Position numbers and translations under genes: made by a program. Positions 1 through 8,602 of a DNA stretch of 64,000 nucleotides are shown here, piece by piece (the first letter of the stretch is position 1; each line of letters opens with the position of its first letter). A model generated the notes under the pieces. The model worked only from the letters and a program-made list of their open reading frames with translations, ran no database searches and was not told the origin of the DNA. Source of the DNA: Thermobacillus xylanilyticus (lineage in GTDB: Bacteria > Bacillota > Bacilli > Paenibacillales > Paenibacillaceae); the NCBI RefSeq assembly GCF_907165215.1, contig NZ_CAJRAY010000002.1:1-64000 (forward strand). The letters run 5' to 3'.

Positions 1-98
1 CACCGGAAACCGCCGGGCCAGCGCGCTTGCATCAGGAGATCGGCGCATTTCTGTTCCGGGTAATCGAGAAATCGAAGTGCCGGCTCATTCGCGAACAT
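1..98 (-). CDS. IS1595-like transposase, N-terminal fragment (runs off left edge)
   Basis: Reading leftward from an ATG at 98-96, 32 codons are visible. They contain the pattern F-x3-E-...-C-A-D-L-L-M-Q-A-R-W-P-G-G-F-R-(C). This resembles the N-terminus of IS1595-family transposases, where an acidic stretch, a conserved Cys and an R-W-P-x-G-F motif lead into a CPxC zinc ribbon. The zinc ribbon and DDE-type domain would lie outside the window. A good promoter lies just upstream (134-162). The family call rests on this short N-terminal pattern alone, and no terminal inverted repeat could be identified. Confidence 0.5.
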   Translation of the reverse strand, partial: MFANEPALRFLDYPEQKCADLLMQARWPGGFR

Positions 99-133
99 CC
101 CCGCTCAGCCCCCTGACAATTGTGACTGATCCC

Positions 134-162
134 ATTATACCAAACATATGTTCTCGTTTCAA
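134..162 (-). promoter_or_regulatory. Sigma-A promoter for the left-edge transposase-like gene
   Basis: On the minus strand TTGAAA (162-157) and TATAAT (139-134) are separated by 17 bp. The ATG of the transposase-like frame follows about 36 bp downstream of the -10 box. Confidence 0.6.
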
Positions 163-251
163 TGGATGGTTGGATATTTTTGAATGATTTTCCGGGACGC
201 GTCTTGTATTCGGTCAAATCAGGGAACAATGAATTCCGCTGCATCGCCGCA

Positions 252-380
252 TGAGCGAACGGGATATGGATGAAAAGCATCCAGGCGGAGTTCGGCTGCT
301 GAGCGAAGGGGATATGGTAAAAAAAGCGGTGTGTGGAAAGGCAGTTGCTGAGCGAAGGGGATATGGTCAAAAAGCGGCGG
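252..380 (+). repeat. Three-unit tandem repeat, 48-49 bp period
   Basis: The head GAGCGAAGGGGATATGGT followed by an A-rich tract occurs at 300-327 and 349-375. A more diverged copy lies at 252-278, with GAACGGGATATGGA. Heads start 48 and 49 bp apart and are joined by unrelated 17-22 bp. A fourth copy in inverse orientation lies at 20001-20033. The rest of the interval from the transposase promoter to 522 shows no gene. Confidence 0.75.
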
Positions 381-522
381 AAAGAGCATCACTAGTCCGA
401 GAAGCACCGCATTCTCACTTCCGACATTTATCCATGCAGACAATACGTTATTCCATGCCTGCCGCATGTTCCAATATGTTACAAAAAAATTGAGAAAATT
501 TTGTTCAAAAGGAGCGGCGGAT

Positions 523-2685
523 ATGGCGATACATATCGATGAAAGAGCTGGCCTTTTTCACCTGCAAGGCAAAGATGTCAGTTATGTGATGCAGGTTGTG
601 GACGGATATCCGGTTCACCTGTACTGGGGGAAGAAGCTGCGCGCGGACGGCAATCTGCAGGACATGCCGGGGCTGCCGAAGCATCGGAATCTGGACCAGA
701 TGCCGCAGGAATATCCGCAGTACGGCAGCGGCGACTTCCGCTCGCCGGCCTATCAGGTGCAGCTCGAAGACGGGTCGCGCATTACGGAACTGGTGTATCA
801 AGGCTATCGGATCATTCCGGGCAAGCCGAGGCTCGAAGGACTGCCCGCAACCTATGCAGAGGCCGATGACGAGGCGGAGACGCTGGAGATCACACTGGCG
901 GACGCGTATTCCGGCCTTCGGGTCACGCTCTTGTACACGGTGTTCAAGGATTCGAATGCGATTGCCCGTTCCGCCCGGCTGATCAACAGCGGGAGCGGGC
1001 AGCTGAAACTGCTGCGCGCGCTCAGCATGAGCGTCGATATGGACATCCCGGATTACGAAGCGGTCTATCTCGCGGGCGCCTGGGGGCGGGAAGCGCATCT
1101 GCAGCGGCGGCCGATCGGACCCGGCGGCACGAGGATCGAGAGCCGGCGCGGGATGAGCGGCCATCAATTGAATCCGTTTCTTGCGCTGGCGGAGCCCGGG
1201 GCGGATGAGGATCGCGGCGAGGTGTACGGATTCAGCTTCGTTTACAGCGGCAATTTCCTCGCACAAGCTGAAGTCGATTCGATGCGGAAAGTCCGCGTTC
1301 AGGTCGGCATCAATCCGTTCGATTTCTGCTGGCTGCTGATGCCGGGCGAGTCGTTCCAGACGCCCGAAACGGTAATGGTCTATTCCGACAATGGTCTCGG
1401 CGGCATGTCGCGCACCTACCACAAGCTGTACCGGACCCGGCTGTGCCGCGGGGTCTACCGGGATCAGGTGCGGCCGATTCTCGTCAACAATTGGGAAGCG
1501 ACGTATTTTCAATTCACTGCCGGCAAGCTCGTATCCATCGCAAAAGCCGGCGCCGAACTCGGCATCGAGCTGTTTGTCCTTGACGACGGCTGGTTCGGCA
1601 AGCGCAACGATGACACGACTTCGCTCGGGGACTGGGTCGTGAACCGGGACAAGCTGCCGGACGGTCTGGAAGGTCTGGCGGAACGGATCAACCGGCTCGG
1701 CCTGAAATTCGGGATCTGGGTGGAACCGGAGATGGTTTCCCCGGACAGCGACCTGTACCGGGCACATCCGGACTGGTGCCTGCATGTCGAAGGCCGCAGA
1801 CGGACGCTCGCCCGGACGCAGCTTGTGCTGGACATGTCCCGTCCGGACGTGCGGGAGCACATCTACGGAATGCTCAGCGCCATTTTCCGATCCGTGCCGG
1901 TCGCCTATGTCAAATGGGACATGAACCGTAGCCTGACCGAAATCGGCTCCGCGGCGGCGCCTCCGGAGCGCCAGGGAGAGATTGCGCACCGCCATATGCT
2001 CGGCGTGTACGAACTGATGGAGCGGCTGACGGGCGAGTTCCCGCATATTCTGTTCGAGAGCTGCTCGAGCGGCGGCGGGCGTTTTGACCCGGGGATGCTG
2101 TATTACATGCCGCAAACCTGGACCAGCGACAACACGGACGCGGTGGAGCGACTGAAGATTCAATACGGCACAAGTCTCGTCTATCCCGCGAGCGCCATCG
2201 GCGCGCATGTCTCCGCCGTTCCGAACCATCAGGTCGGGAGAGTGACGCCGCTCAAGATGCGCGGCGATGTGGCGATGTCGGGCAATTTCGGATACGAGCT
2301 CGATCTGACGAAGTTTACGGACGAGGAGAAGGAAGAGGTCAAACGGCAGGTCGCGCTCTACAAATCGATCCGGCCGATCGTCCAGCAGGGTGAGCTGTAC
2401 CGGCTGCTCAGTCCGTTTGAGGGGAACGAGACTGCCTGGATGTTCGTAACGGAAGATCGTTCCGAAGCGCTGCTGTTTTACTTCAAAGTGCTCGCCGAAC
2501 CCCATATGCCGAAGAAGCGTCTCCGCCTGAAAGGGCTCGATCCGCAGCGGGACTATGCGGTGGAAGGTTTCGGCACATTCGGCGGCGACCGGTTGATGCA
2601 CGCGGGGCTTGCATTCCAGGTGCCGCCCGGAGACCATTTCAGCCTGGTGGTGCGCTTGCGCGATGCGGCGGGGGGCAAGGGATGA
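523..2685 (+). CDS. Alpha-galactosidase, glycoside hydrolase family 36
   Basis: Hydrolyses alpha-1,6-galactosyl groups from melibiose/raffinose-type oligosaccharides or galactomannan side chains. The protein has 720 residues, the normal size of bacterial GH36 enzymes such as Geobacillus AgaA. The GH36 signature W-D-M-N-R places the nucleophile at Asp466. The S-C-S-S-G-G-G-R-F-D-P block is followed by T-S-D-N-T-D, with the acid/base at Asp536. The 70-residue spacing matches characterised members. No signal peptide is seen, so it is probably cytoplasmic. ATG 523 is chosen because AAAGGAG lies 9 bp upstream; an in-frame ATG at 466 lacks such a site. It overlaps the start of the next CBM35 gene, which suggests a mannan/galactomannan operon. 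Confidence 0.93.
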   Translation: MAIHIDERAGLFHLQGKDVSYVMQVVDGYPVHLYWGKKLRADGNLQDMPGLPKHRNLDQMPQEYPQYGSGDFRSPAYQVQLEDGSRITELVYQGYRIIPGKPRLEGLPATYAEADDEAETLEITLADAYSGLRVTLLYTVFKDSNAIARSARLINSGSGQLKLLRALSMSVDMDIPDYEAVYLAGAWGREAHLQRRPIGPGGTRIESRRGMSGHQLNPFLALAEPGADEDRGEVYGFSFVYSGNFLAQAEVDSMRKVRVQVGINPFDFCWLLMPGESFQTPETVMVYSDNGLGGMSRTYHKLYRTRLCRGVYRDQVRPILVNNWEATYFQFTAGKLVSIAKAGAELGIELFVLDDGWFGKRNDDTTSLGDWVVNRDKLPDGLEGLAERINRLGLKFGIWVEPEMVSPDSDLYRAHPDWCLHVEGRRRTLARTQLVLDMSRPDVREHIYGMLSAIFRSVPVAYVKWDMNRSLTEIGSAAAPPERQGEIAHRHMLGVYELMERLTGEFPHILFESCSSGGGRFDPGMLYYMPQTWTSDNTDAVERLKIQYGTSLVYPASAIGAHVSAVPNHQVGRVTPLKMRGDVAMSGNFGYELDLTKFTDEEKEEVKRQVALYKSIRPIVQQGELYRLLSPFEGNETAWMFVTEDRSEALLFYFKVLAEPHMPKKRLRLKGLDPQRDYAVEGFGTFGGDRLMHAGLAFQVPPGDHFSLVVRLRDAAGGKG

Positions 2686-3448
2686 GCAAGGCCAGGCAGG
2701 TTCTGTGGACGGGGCTGCTGCCGCGGCGGTTACGGCCGCCGCCGCGGCATTTTTGCTCCTGAAGGAGCCGCAGCCGGAGAAGGAGATGCAGCCGGAGAAG
2801 GAGATGCAGCCGCTGCTGTTCGAAGCCGAAGCCGGTGTGCTGAACGGAGTTCATGCTGCTGCGGAATTGTCCGGCTACTCGGGTGACGGTTATGTAACCG
2901 GATTTGATGACGATGAAGATTCGCTGACGGTGTTCGTCGAAGCGCCGGAAGACGGGCTTTATGATATGTGGGTCGGTTACAGCAGTCCGGGCGGCGACAA
3001 GTATACAATGCTGTCGCTGGACGATTGCCAGGCGGCCGAGATCCGGCTGGCCGCTTCCGGGACATTCACGGAGGCGTATGCGGGCAAGTGGCTGCTCCGG
3101 ACCGGGCGAAATGAAGTGCTTATCTCCCGCAACTGGGGATGGTACAATATGGATTACATCAAAATCCGCAAAGCCCGAAAGCGTCCGGAACACCGGGTCG
3201 AACGCCGACTGGTCAATCCGGACGCGACTCCGGAGACGGTGGAATTGTTGCTGGCGGCCATGACGGAGAACGGCCCCATTCCGGATCCCGATCTGCTGGT
3301 CAAGACCGAAACGCACTGGAGCTGGTTCTGCACCTGGAACGGCGATTTCATAAACGACGGCATTCAGAACAGCGAAGACCATATTCGGCATGTGTTGCAT
3401 CATGAGTACGTTCTTACACTTGATGAAGTGAAGGAGCTCAGATCCTGA
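2682..3448 (+). pseudogene. CBM35 protein with remnant of GH26 mannanase; N-terminal frameshift
   Basis: ATG 2682 overlaps the alpha-galactosidase stop and begins MSKARQVLWTG, but that frame stops after 26 codons. One extra base in the G4 tract at 2711-2714 would join it to the downstream frame and create an Ala-rich signal anchor (AAAAVTAAAAAFLLL). The downstream frame encodes two short PEKEMQ repeats and then a CBM35-like domain (about 2815-3170, FEAEAG to NWGWYNMDYIKIRKA). Next comes L-V-N-P-D-A-T-P-E-T, typical of the start of GH26 mannanases, joined directly to T-E-N-G-P-I-P-D-P-D-L-L...W-S-W-F and H-E-Y-V-L-T-L-D-E, typical of the GH26 C-terminus. About 250 residues, including both catalytic glutamates, appear to be missing without loss of frame. 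The product could still bind polysaccharide but should not hydrolyse it. Confidence 0.7.
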
Positions 3449-3460
3449 GATTACGGGGCG

Positions 3461-5899
3461 ATGATCATGAACGATCGCGGAACGATTGCCACGCTTGCGG
3501 CGGCGGTGCTGCTGTTCGTCGGCGTTTTTGGTGCGATTATCATCTGGGAAACAAGCCGGCTGGACGATGCGCCGGAGCCGCGGCAGGTCCGTACCGATCA
3601 TGCGGAGGATCGGACGGAGGGGCGGTCGGGTTCATCGCTCCTCATCGAAGCGGAATCGGCCGGTCTGAACGGTTTGACGACCGGCATGGATGGGAACGCA
3701 TCCGGCGGATGGTTCGTCGAAGGGTTCGACGCATCGGGCGACGTCCTCCGCTTTGAGCTGGATCTGGATAAAGCGGGCACGTATATGATCGTCGTCCGGT
3801 ACAAGACGTATGGCGGGGACAAGCCGAACACACTGAGGCTGAACGGAGCCGCGCCTTTCCAATACACGTTCAAGGATTCGCGGGATTGGAACGATGCGGT
3901 CATCGGCCAATTTGAACTGAAGGAAGGAACGAACACGCTGGAGATCGCCAGCGACTGGGGCTGGATCGCGGTCGATTACGCGGAATTCATCGGCGGCGCC
4001 GGCGGTCCCGTCCGGTCGGTCGAGCTGATCCTGGAGGACGGGGCGGATTCGGGTCCGGCCGATGTGCCCGTAACGCTGGTCGCGCTTGCCGACAACGCTG
4101 CGGAATACCGCTTCTACGCCAGGGAAAGGAATGGCAATTGGCAGCCGATCAATGACTACGGAGATGCCCACCGCGTCATCTGGCTGCCTCCGCGGGTCGG
4201 CAGTTATGAACTGAAAGTGGCCGCGCGCGGCATCGGATCGGGCGAGGAGGCGGAAGCGGAGGCGATCGTCTCGTATGCGGCGAGATCCGAACATGAGGGC
4301 AAGCCGCTTGTTCACCCGGTTTTCAGCGATCATATGGTGCTTCAGCGGGATGAGGAAGCATTCATCTGGGGCTGGGCTGCTCCGGGCGATCGGGTGACGG
4401 TTGCGCTCGACGGACAGACGACGTCGGCCACGGCCGACGCTTCGGGGAGATGGCGCGCTTCGCTGGGGGTTCATCCGGCGGGAGGACCGCATACGATAAC
4501 GGTATCCTCGCGTTCGGGCAAAATCGAATTGAACGATGTCCTGTTCGGCGACGTCTGGCTGGCGTCCGGCCAATCGAACATGGAATGGCGGCTGTCGCAA
4601 GCCATCAATGCGGCGGAAGAGATCCAGCAGGCGAATGAACCGCTGGTCCGCTATGTCAAATATGACGCGCGGACAAGCGCCGTGCCGCTGTCGGGCGCCG
4701 ATCTCCGCCAGACCTGGCAGCCGGTGTCTCCGTTGACGGCGCCCAACCTGTCGGCGGTGGCCTGGTTCTTCGCCCGCGAGGTCGCGCGGGAGACCGGCGT
4801 GCCGGTCGGCATCATATTCGCCGCCGCAGGGGGGACGAAGATCGAGACGTGGATGAGCCTGGAGGCGGTGCGGCAGGTTCCGCAGCTCAAAGCGGAGGCG
4901 GAAGCGATTCGCATCGGCGTCGAGGCGATCGACGCCTTCACGTCGCCGACGGCGCTGTACAACGGCATGATCGCGCCCGTGGCGCCGTACCGGCTGAAGG
5001 GCGTGCTCTGGTATCAGGGCGAGAGCAACGGCGGCGAAGCGTCGTATCACCGGACGCTGAAGCTGTGGATCGATGACTGGCGGAGGACGTTCCGGGATCC
5101 CGGGCTGCCGTTCGTCATCATCCAACTGTCGTCATACGGCTCCCTGCAGAGCGTCAGCATGCCGGTGAACGACCGCTCGTGGTTCGCCGTCGTGCGCGAA
5201 GCGCAGCTCAAGGCGGTGCAGGGCGATCCACGCGCCTGCCTCGTGGTGACGACGGACATCGGCAACCCCGGCGATATCCACCCGACGAACAAGCAGGATG
5301 TCGGACGGCGGGCGGCAAACTGCGCGCTCGGCACGGTCTACGGGCGGGATGTCGTGCCTTCCGGCCCGATCTTCGAATCGATGACCGTCGAAGGAAACCG
5401 CGTCCGCCTCAAGTTCCGATATGCCGAATCGGGGCTGATGGCCGGGCTGAAGGAAGGGCTCGAACCGGTGAAACCGGCGCCGGACGGCGAGCTGCTCGGG
5501 TTCGCGGTGGCCGGGGAAGACGGCAAGTTCCACTGGGCCGAGGCGGAGATTGACGGCGCTGAAGTGGTCGTCTGGTCCGAGCAGGTTGAGGCACCCGCGG
5601 CCGTCCGCTACAACTGGGCCGACTCGCCGATCGGCAATCTGTACAACGGCGCGGGCCTCCCGGCAGCTCCGTTCCGGACGGACGGCAAGCCGGTGCTGGA
5701 TGTGGTGAGCGGCGCGGGCGGCGGGACGTACGAGCCCGGCGAGACCGTGGAGATCATCGCCTATCCGCCGCAGCGGGGCCGGTTCGTCCGCTGGATCGGC
5801 GATACGGCCAATGTGGAAGACGTGACGAGCCGCAAGACGACGATCGTTGTTCCGAATGCGCCATATACGGTCGTCGCGCCGCTGTATGAGCTCGATTGA
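3461..5899 (+). CDS. CBM35 + sialate O-acetylesterase-like (SGNH) protein with InlB-type C-terminal repeat
   Basis: An 812-residue protein with an N-terminal membrane anchor (about 7-30), a CBM35-like domain (about 60-175), an Ig-like region, a catalytic domain (about 285-730) and a short C-terminal bacterial repeat domain. The catalytic domain carries the SASA/DUF303 marks: G-Q-S-N-M with Ser372, G-V-L-W-Y-Q-G-E-S-N, and G-D-I-H-P-T with His607. This family removes acetyl esters. Beside an alpha-galactosidase and a mannanase remnant, acetylated mannan is a more plausible substrate than sialic acid; that is inference. The CBM resembles the CBM of the preceding gene, and the gap between the two genes is only 12 bp. 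ATG 3461 and 3467 are both possible starts. Confidence 0.85.
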   Translation: MIMNDRGTIATLAAAVLLFVGVFGAIIIWETSRLDDAPEPRQVRTDHAEDRTEGRSGSSLLIEAESAGLNGLTTGMDGNASGGWFVEGFDASGDVLRFELDLDKAGTYMIVVRYKTYGGDKPNTLRLNGAAPFQYTFKDSRDWNDAVIGQFELKEGTNTLEIASDWGWIAVDYAEFIGGAGGPVRSVELILEDGADSGPADVPVTLVALADNAAEYRFYARERNGNWQPINDYGDAHRVIWLPPRVGSYELKVAARGIGSGEEAEAEAIVSYAARSEHEGKPLVHPVFSDHMVLQRDEEAFIWGWAAPGDRVTVALDGQTTSATADASGRWRASLGVHPAGGPHTITVSSRSGKIELNDVLFGDVWLASGQSNMEWRLSQAINAAEEIQQANEPLVRYVKYDARTSAVPLSGADLRQTWQPVSPLTAPNLSAVAWFFAREVARETGVPVGIIFAAAGGTKIETWMSLEAVRQVPQLKAEAEAIRIGVEAIDAFTSPTALYNGMIAPVAPYRLKGVLWYQGESNGGEASYHRTLKLWIDDWRRTFRDPGLPFVIIQLSSYGSLQSVSMPVNDRSWFAVVREAQLKAVQGDPRACLVVTTDIGNPGDIHPTNKQDVGRRAANCALGTVYGRDVVPSGPIFESMTVEGNRVRLKFRYAESGLMAGLKEGLEPVKPAPDGELLGFAVAGEDGKFHWAEAEIDGAEVVVWSEQVEAPAAVRYNWADSPIGNLYNGAGLPAAPFRTDGKPVLDVVSGAGGGTYEPGETVEIIAYPPQRGRFVRWIGDTANVEDVTSRKTTIVVPNAPYTVVAPLYELD

Positions 5900-6003
5900 T
5901 GCATGCCGGCTTGATGCTGCGGGTTGTTTTTCGGCTTGAGGAAGGATTTCAGCGGGCCGGAGTGGAAGAAGTGGGTAGCGATTCGGGAAGGGAGGCGCAT
6001 GCC

Positions 6004-6435
6004 GTGGACGTCCGCTTGTTCACGTTGGCGGAAGCGAACGCGCTGCTGCCGGAATTGAAGATTCAGCTGGCCCGGCTGCAGGCGTTGGTCCGCGAGCTCG
6101 AACACCGCCTGGAAGCTCTGCACCTCAAGAAAAAGGAATACCGAAAGCGAAAACACGCAGGAAGCGGCGGACGGCCGGAGTCCGGCACGGAAGATCCGTT
6201 CTTCCTGGACGAAAGCCGGATTGAATTTCTGCGCATGGAAGCGGAACTGATCATCGGCAATTTCAAGCGGAACGGCGTGCTGCTCAAGTCGGTGTTCCCC
6301 GGGCTGCTCGATTTTCCTTCCGTCGTGGACGGCAAGCAGGTGCTGATCTGCTGGAAGGAAGGCGAGGAGCGGGCGACCTGCTACCACGGCTGGCATGACG
6401 GATACCAGGGCCGCAGGCCGCACCCGGATGCGTGA
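6004..6435 (+). CDS. DUF2203 family protein
   Basis: A 143-residue protein of unknown function resembling DUF2203: an N-terminal V-R-L-F-T-L-A-E-A-N-A-L-L-P motif, a charged helical middle (LARLQALVRELEHRLEAL), and a C-terminal part with G-K-x-V-L-I-C-W-K-E-G-E, W-H-D-G-Y and G-R-R. GTG 6004 is chosen because GGAAGGGAGG lies about 9 bp upstream; upstream in-frame codons back to 5896 have no such site and do not fit the family start. It lies downstream of the esterase gene and converges on clpP. No signal peptide is present. Confidence 0.75.
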   Translation: MDVRLFTLAEANALLPELKIQLARLQALVRELEHRLEALHLKKKEYRKRKHAGSGGRPESGTEDPFFLDESRIEFLRMEAELIIGNFKRNGVLLKSVFPGLLDFPSVVDGKQVLICWKEGEERATCYHGWHDGYQGRRPHPDA

Positions 6436-6444
6436 TGGTCGCGA

Positions 6445-7026
6445 TTACATCGTCGTGATGACGTTGTCGATAATCCCGTACGCCTTCGCCTCTTCGGCCG
6501 ACATGTACGTGTCACGGTCCATGTCCTTCTCGATCCGCTCGAGCGGCTGGCCGGTCCGTTCGGACGCGATGCGGTTGATGCGCGCGCGGGTTTCCAGGAA
6601 ACGCTGCGCGGTGATCGCGATGTCGCTGGCCTGCCCCTGGGCGCCGCCGTGCGGCTGGTGAATCATGATCTCGCTGTTCGGCAGCGCGAAGCGGTAGCCG
6701 GGTTCTCCGCCCATCAGCAGCAGGGCGGCGAAGGACGCGGCAAAGCCGACGCAGATCGTATGCACTTTCGGCTTAATGATTTGCATGGTGTCATAGATGG
6801 CGAATCCCGCCGTCACCGAACCGCCCGGGCTGTTGATGTAGAAATAGATGTCCTGATCCGGCGCTTCGGCGGAGAGGAACAGCATCTGCGCCACGATCGT
6901 GTTCGCGATCTGATCGTCGATGGCGGTGCCGAGCATGATGATCCGGTCCTTCAGAAGACGAGAGTAAATGTCGTACGACCGCTCCCCGCGGTTGGTCTGC
7001 TCCACCACAATCGGTACGTAAGGCAT
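6445..7026 (-). CDS. clpP: ATP-dependent Clp protease proteolytic subunit (ClpP paralogue)
   Basis: Serine peptidase of the Clp chamber, which degrades unfolded or tagged proteins with a Clp ATPase. It has 193 residues, with Ser98 in F-A-A-S, His123 in M-I-H-Q-P and Asp172 in D-R-D-T, the numbering of Bacillus ClpP. The oligomer-sensor segment G-S-V-T-A-G and the G-G-A-Q-G-Q-A-S-D handle are present. The segment after the catalytic Ser reads [10 protein letters not shown] rather than the usual S-M-G-A-x-L-L-x-A-G, which suggests a second ClpP copy rather than the main one. ATG 7026 follows AGGAGGA. No obvious CtsR heptad repeat is seen upstream. It converges on the DUF2203 gene and diverges from an ECF sigma factor gene. 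Confidence 0.92.
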   Translation of the reverse strand: MPYVPIVVEQTNRGERSYDIYSRLLKDRIIMLGTAIDDQIANTIVAQMLFLSAEAPDQDIYFYINSPGGSVTAGFAIYDTMQIIKPKVHTICVGFAASFAALLLMGGEPGYRFALPNSEIMIHQPHGGAQGQASDIAITAQRFLETRARINRIASERTGQPLERIEKDMDRDTYMSAEEAKAYGIIDNVITTM

Positions 7027-7165
7027 GGCGTTGTCCTCCTTCATGCAAGTTTTGGTTTCGACTGATAAACGAACAGGAAGGTCTGGAGGGTACGCGTATC
7101 CTTTCGGGGAGTAGAATCGTTTATAATACGGGGATGATTTCACAACCAACGGGAGGAACCTTGCG

Positions 7166-7891
7166 ATGAATGGCCGTGCCGAAGAAGTCGACCGGGAATT
7201 GATCCGATATTGTCTCGCCGTAACCGGATCGGCCGGGGAGGCGGAAGATCTGGCGCAGGAAGCCTGGCTCAAAGGATTCGAATCCGGCGCGCTCGGCAGC
7301 CATCCGAATCCGAAAGCGCTGCTGATGCGGCTGGCCCGGCAGAAGTGGATTGACCGCGTGCGGCGGGAGCGGAATTACGCCCGAATCCTTGCGCGGATGG
7401 CGCGGGAGGCGGCGGAGGCGGCCGTCGCTGACGGACGGGACAGCGGCGGCGGACCGGCGGCCGATCTGGAGGCGATGCTGGCCTCCGTCGTCCGCCAGCT
7501 GCTGCCGCTGCAGCGCACCGTATTCCTGCTGCGGGACGTCCTTGGCTATTCGGCCGCGGATACCGCGCGGCTGCTGCACACGACGGAAGGCGCCGTGAAA
7601 TCGGCCCTGTTCCGCGCCCGGCAGGCGCTTCGGCGCGTGCGCGACGAGCTGCGGCAGACGGAGCTACCTGCCGCCGAAGAGCGCGGGCAATCCGATGACG
7701 CGGTGCACGCGCTGGTCCGCGCGCTGGCTGCCGCCCTGCGCCGGGCCGATGCGCACGTCATCGCCGCGCTGGCCCAGACGGACGCGGCGCAAGCCACCGC
7801 CGCCTTGCAGATGCTGGTGCAGCATCAGCAGGCACGGGCGGACCTGCGCCGCAGGCGCACGCGGCAGCCGCAGGCGCGCGCGGCGGCCTGA
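7166..7891 (+). CDS. ECF-type RNA polymerase sigma factor
   Basis: A 241-residue sigma-70 family protein. Region 2 spans about 1-75 (D-R-E-L-I-R-Y-C-L... [21 protein letters not shown]). Region 4 spans about 105-165 ([28 protein letters not shown]). A further ~70 residues follow, starting with a helix ([23 protein letters not shown]) like the beginning of the SnoaL-like domain of ECF41/SigJ factors, but it ends in a basic Arg-rich tail instead of a full domain. No anti-sigma gene is adjacent. ATG follows GGGAGG. A shared terminator lies downstream. Confidence 0.85.
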   Translation: MNGRAEEVDRELIRYCLAVTGSAGEAEDLAQEAWLKGFESGALGSHPNPKALLMRLARQKWIDRVRRERNYARILARMAREAAEAAVADGRDSGGGPAADLEAMLASVVRQLLPLQRTVFLLRDVLGYSAADTARLLHTTEGAVKSALFRARQALRRVRDELRQTELPAAEERGQSDDAVHALVRALAAALRRADAHVIAALAQTDAAQATAALQMLVQHQQARADLRRRRTRQPQARAAA

Positions 7892-7938
7892 TCCGTTATC
7901 GGGAACGAGGGAAGATGCGGCTGGCTTCGTGATATTCG

Positions 7939-7974
7939 AAGGCCGTCCGGAACGGAATGTCCGGACGGCCTTTC
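7939..7974. terminator. Bidirectional terminator between sigma factor and lipoprotein genes
   Basis: AAGGCCGTCCGG and its complement TCCGGACGGCCTT form a 12-bp stem around a 9-base loop. It lies between two convergent genes. Confidence 0.8.
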
Positions 7975-7981
7975 TGCATCC

Positions 7982-8602
7982 TTATTGACCGGTTGCGGGC
8001 ATGGCTTTCAAGACAGGCGCGGGTTCGCGACCGTCCCCGTAATCCGCGGGAGCGCCCGGGACGGTGCCTGCCGCCGAATCGGAACCGTTGACGGCGGCTT
8101 GCTTCGAGACGGGCGTGTTCGGATCGACGCCGCCTCCCGGATTGGAGGCGTTTCCGTCCGGCGCGGTCAGTCCGGGATCGGTCGGCTCGGGGAGCGCTCT
8201 GACGGCTCCCGGCGTATTCTCCGTATTCGGCGCAGGTTCGATGATCGGCAGAATGGTCATTACGCCTTCTCCGCCATCGCCGCTCTCACCGGCGGCCGGA
8301 TCATCCGACTGCGGTTCGGCCGGATCGACCGGCGTCGGCAGGTCGACCGGCTGGTCGCCGGCGCCCCCGTTCGCGTCCGTCGACGGTTCGGTTCCCTGTC
8401 CGTCGCCGGATACCCCTTCGTCTTCCGTCGATGGATTGTCCGCCGGAGCATTCGTTCCTCCGGCTCCTGCTTGTCCTTCATCCTGCACGGCCGGTTCCGG
8501 CGCGTTGTTGTTCTGATCCTTCGAATTGTCCGCATTGCACCCGATGGTCGCGGCCAGGGCAAAAGCGGTTGCCGCTGCCGTAATGATCCGCCATGTCTTC
8601 AT
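7982..8602 (-). CDS. Hypothetical lipoprotein, low complexity
   Basis: A 206-residue protein of unknown function. It starts with a lipoprotein signal (MKTWRI, hydrophobic Ala-rich stretch, lipobox A-A-T-I-G-C, lipidated Cys about residue 22). The rest is Pro/Gly/Asp/Asn/Glu-rich and probably disordered, with no recognisable domain. ATG follows GGAGGG. It converges on the ECF sigma gene and shares its terminator. The coding call rests on the clean signal peptide and ribosome binding site, since composition alone is weak evidence here. Confidence 0.65.
   Translation of the reverse strand: MKTWRIITAAATAFALAATIGCNADNSKDQNNNAPEPAVQDEGQAGAGGTNAPADNPSTEDEGVSGDGQGTEPSTDANGGAGDQPVDLPTPVDPAEPQSDDPAAGESGDGGEGVMTILPIIEPAPNTENTPGAVRALPEPTDPGLTAPDGNASNPGGGVDPNTPVSKQAAVNGSDSAAGTVPGAPADYGDGREPAPVLKAMPATGQ

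Noticed and set aside
252-380. CRISPR array
   Set aside because: Repeats of about 28 bp alternate with spacers, but only three diverged copies exist, the repeat occurs alone elsewhere, spacers are short and uneven, and no cas genes are present.
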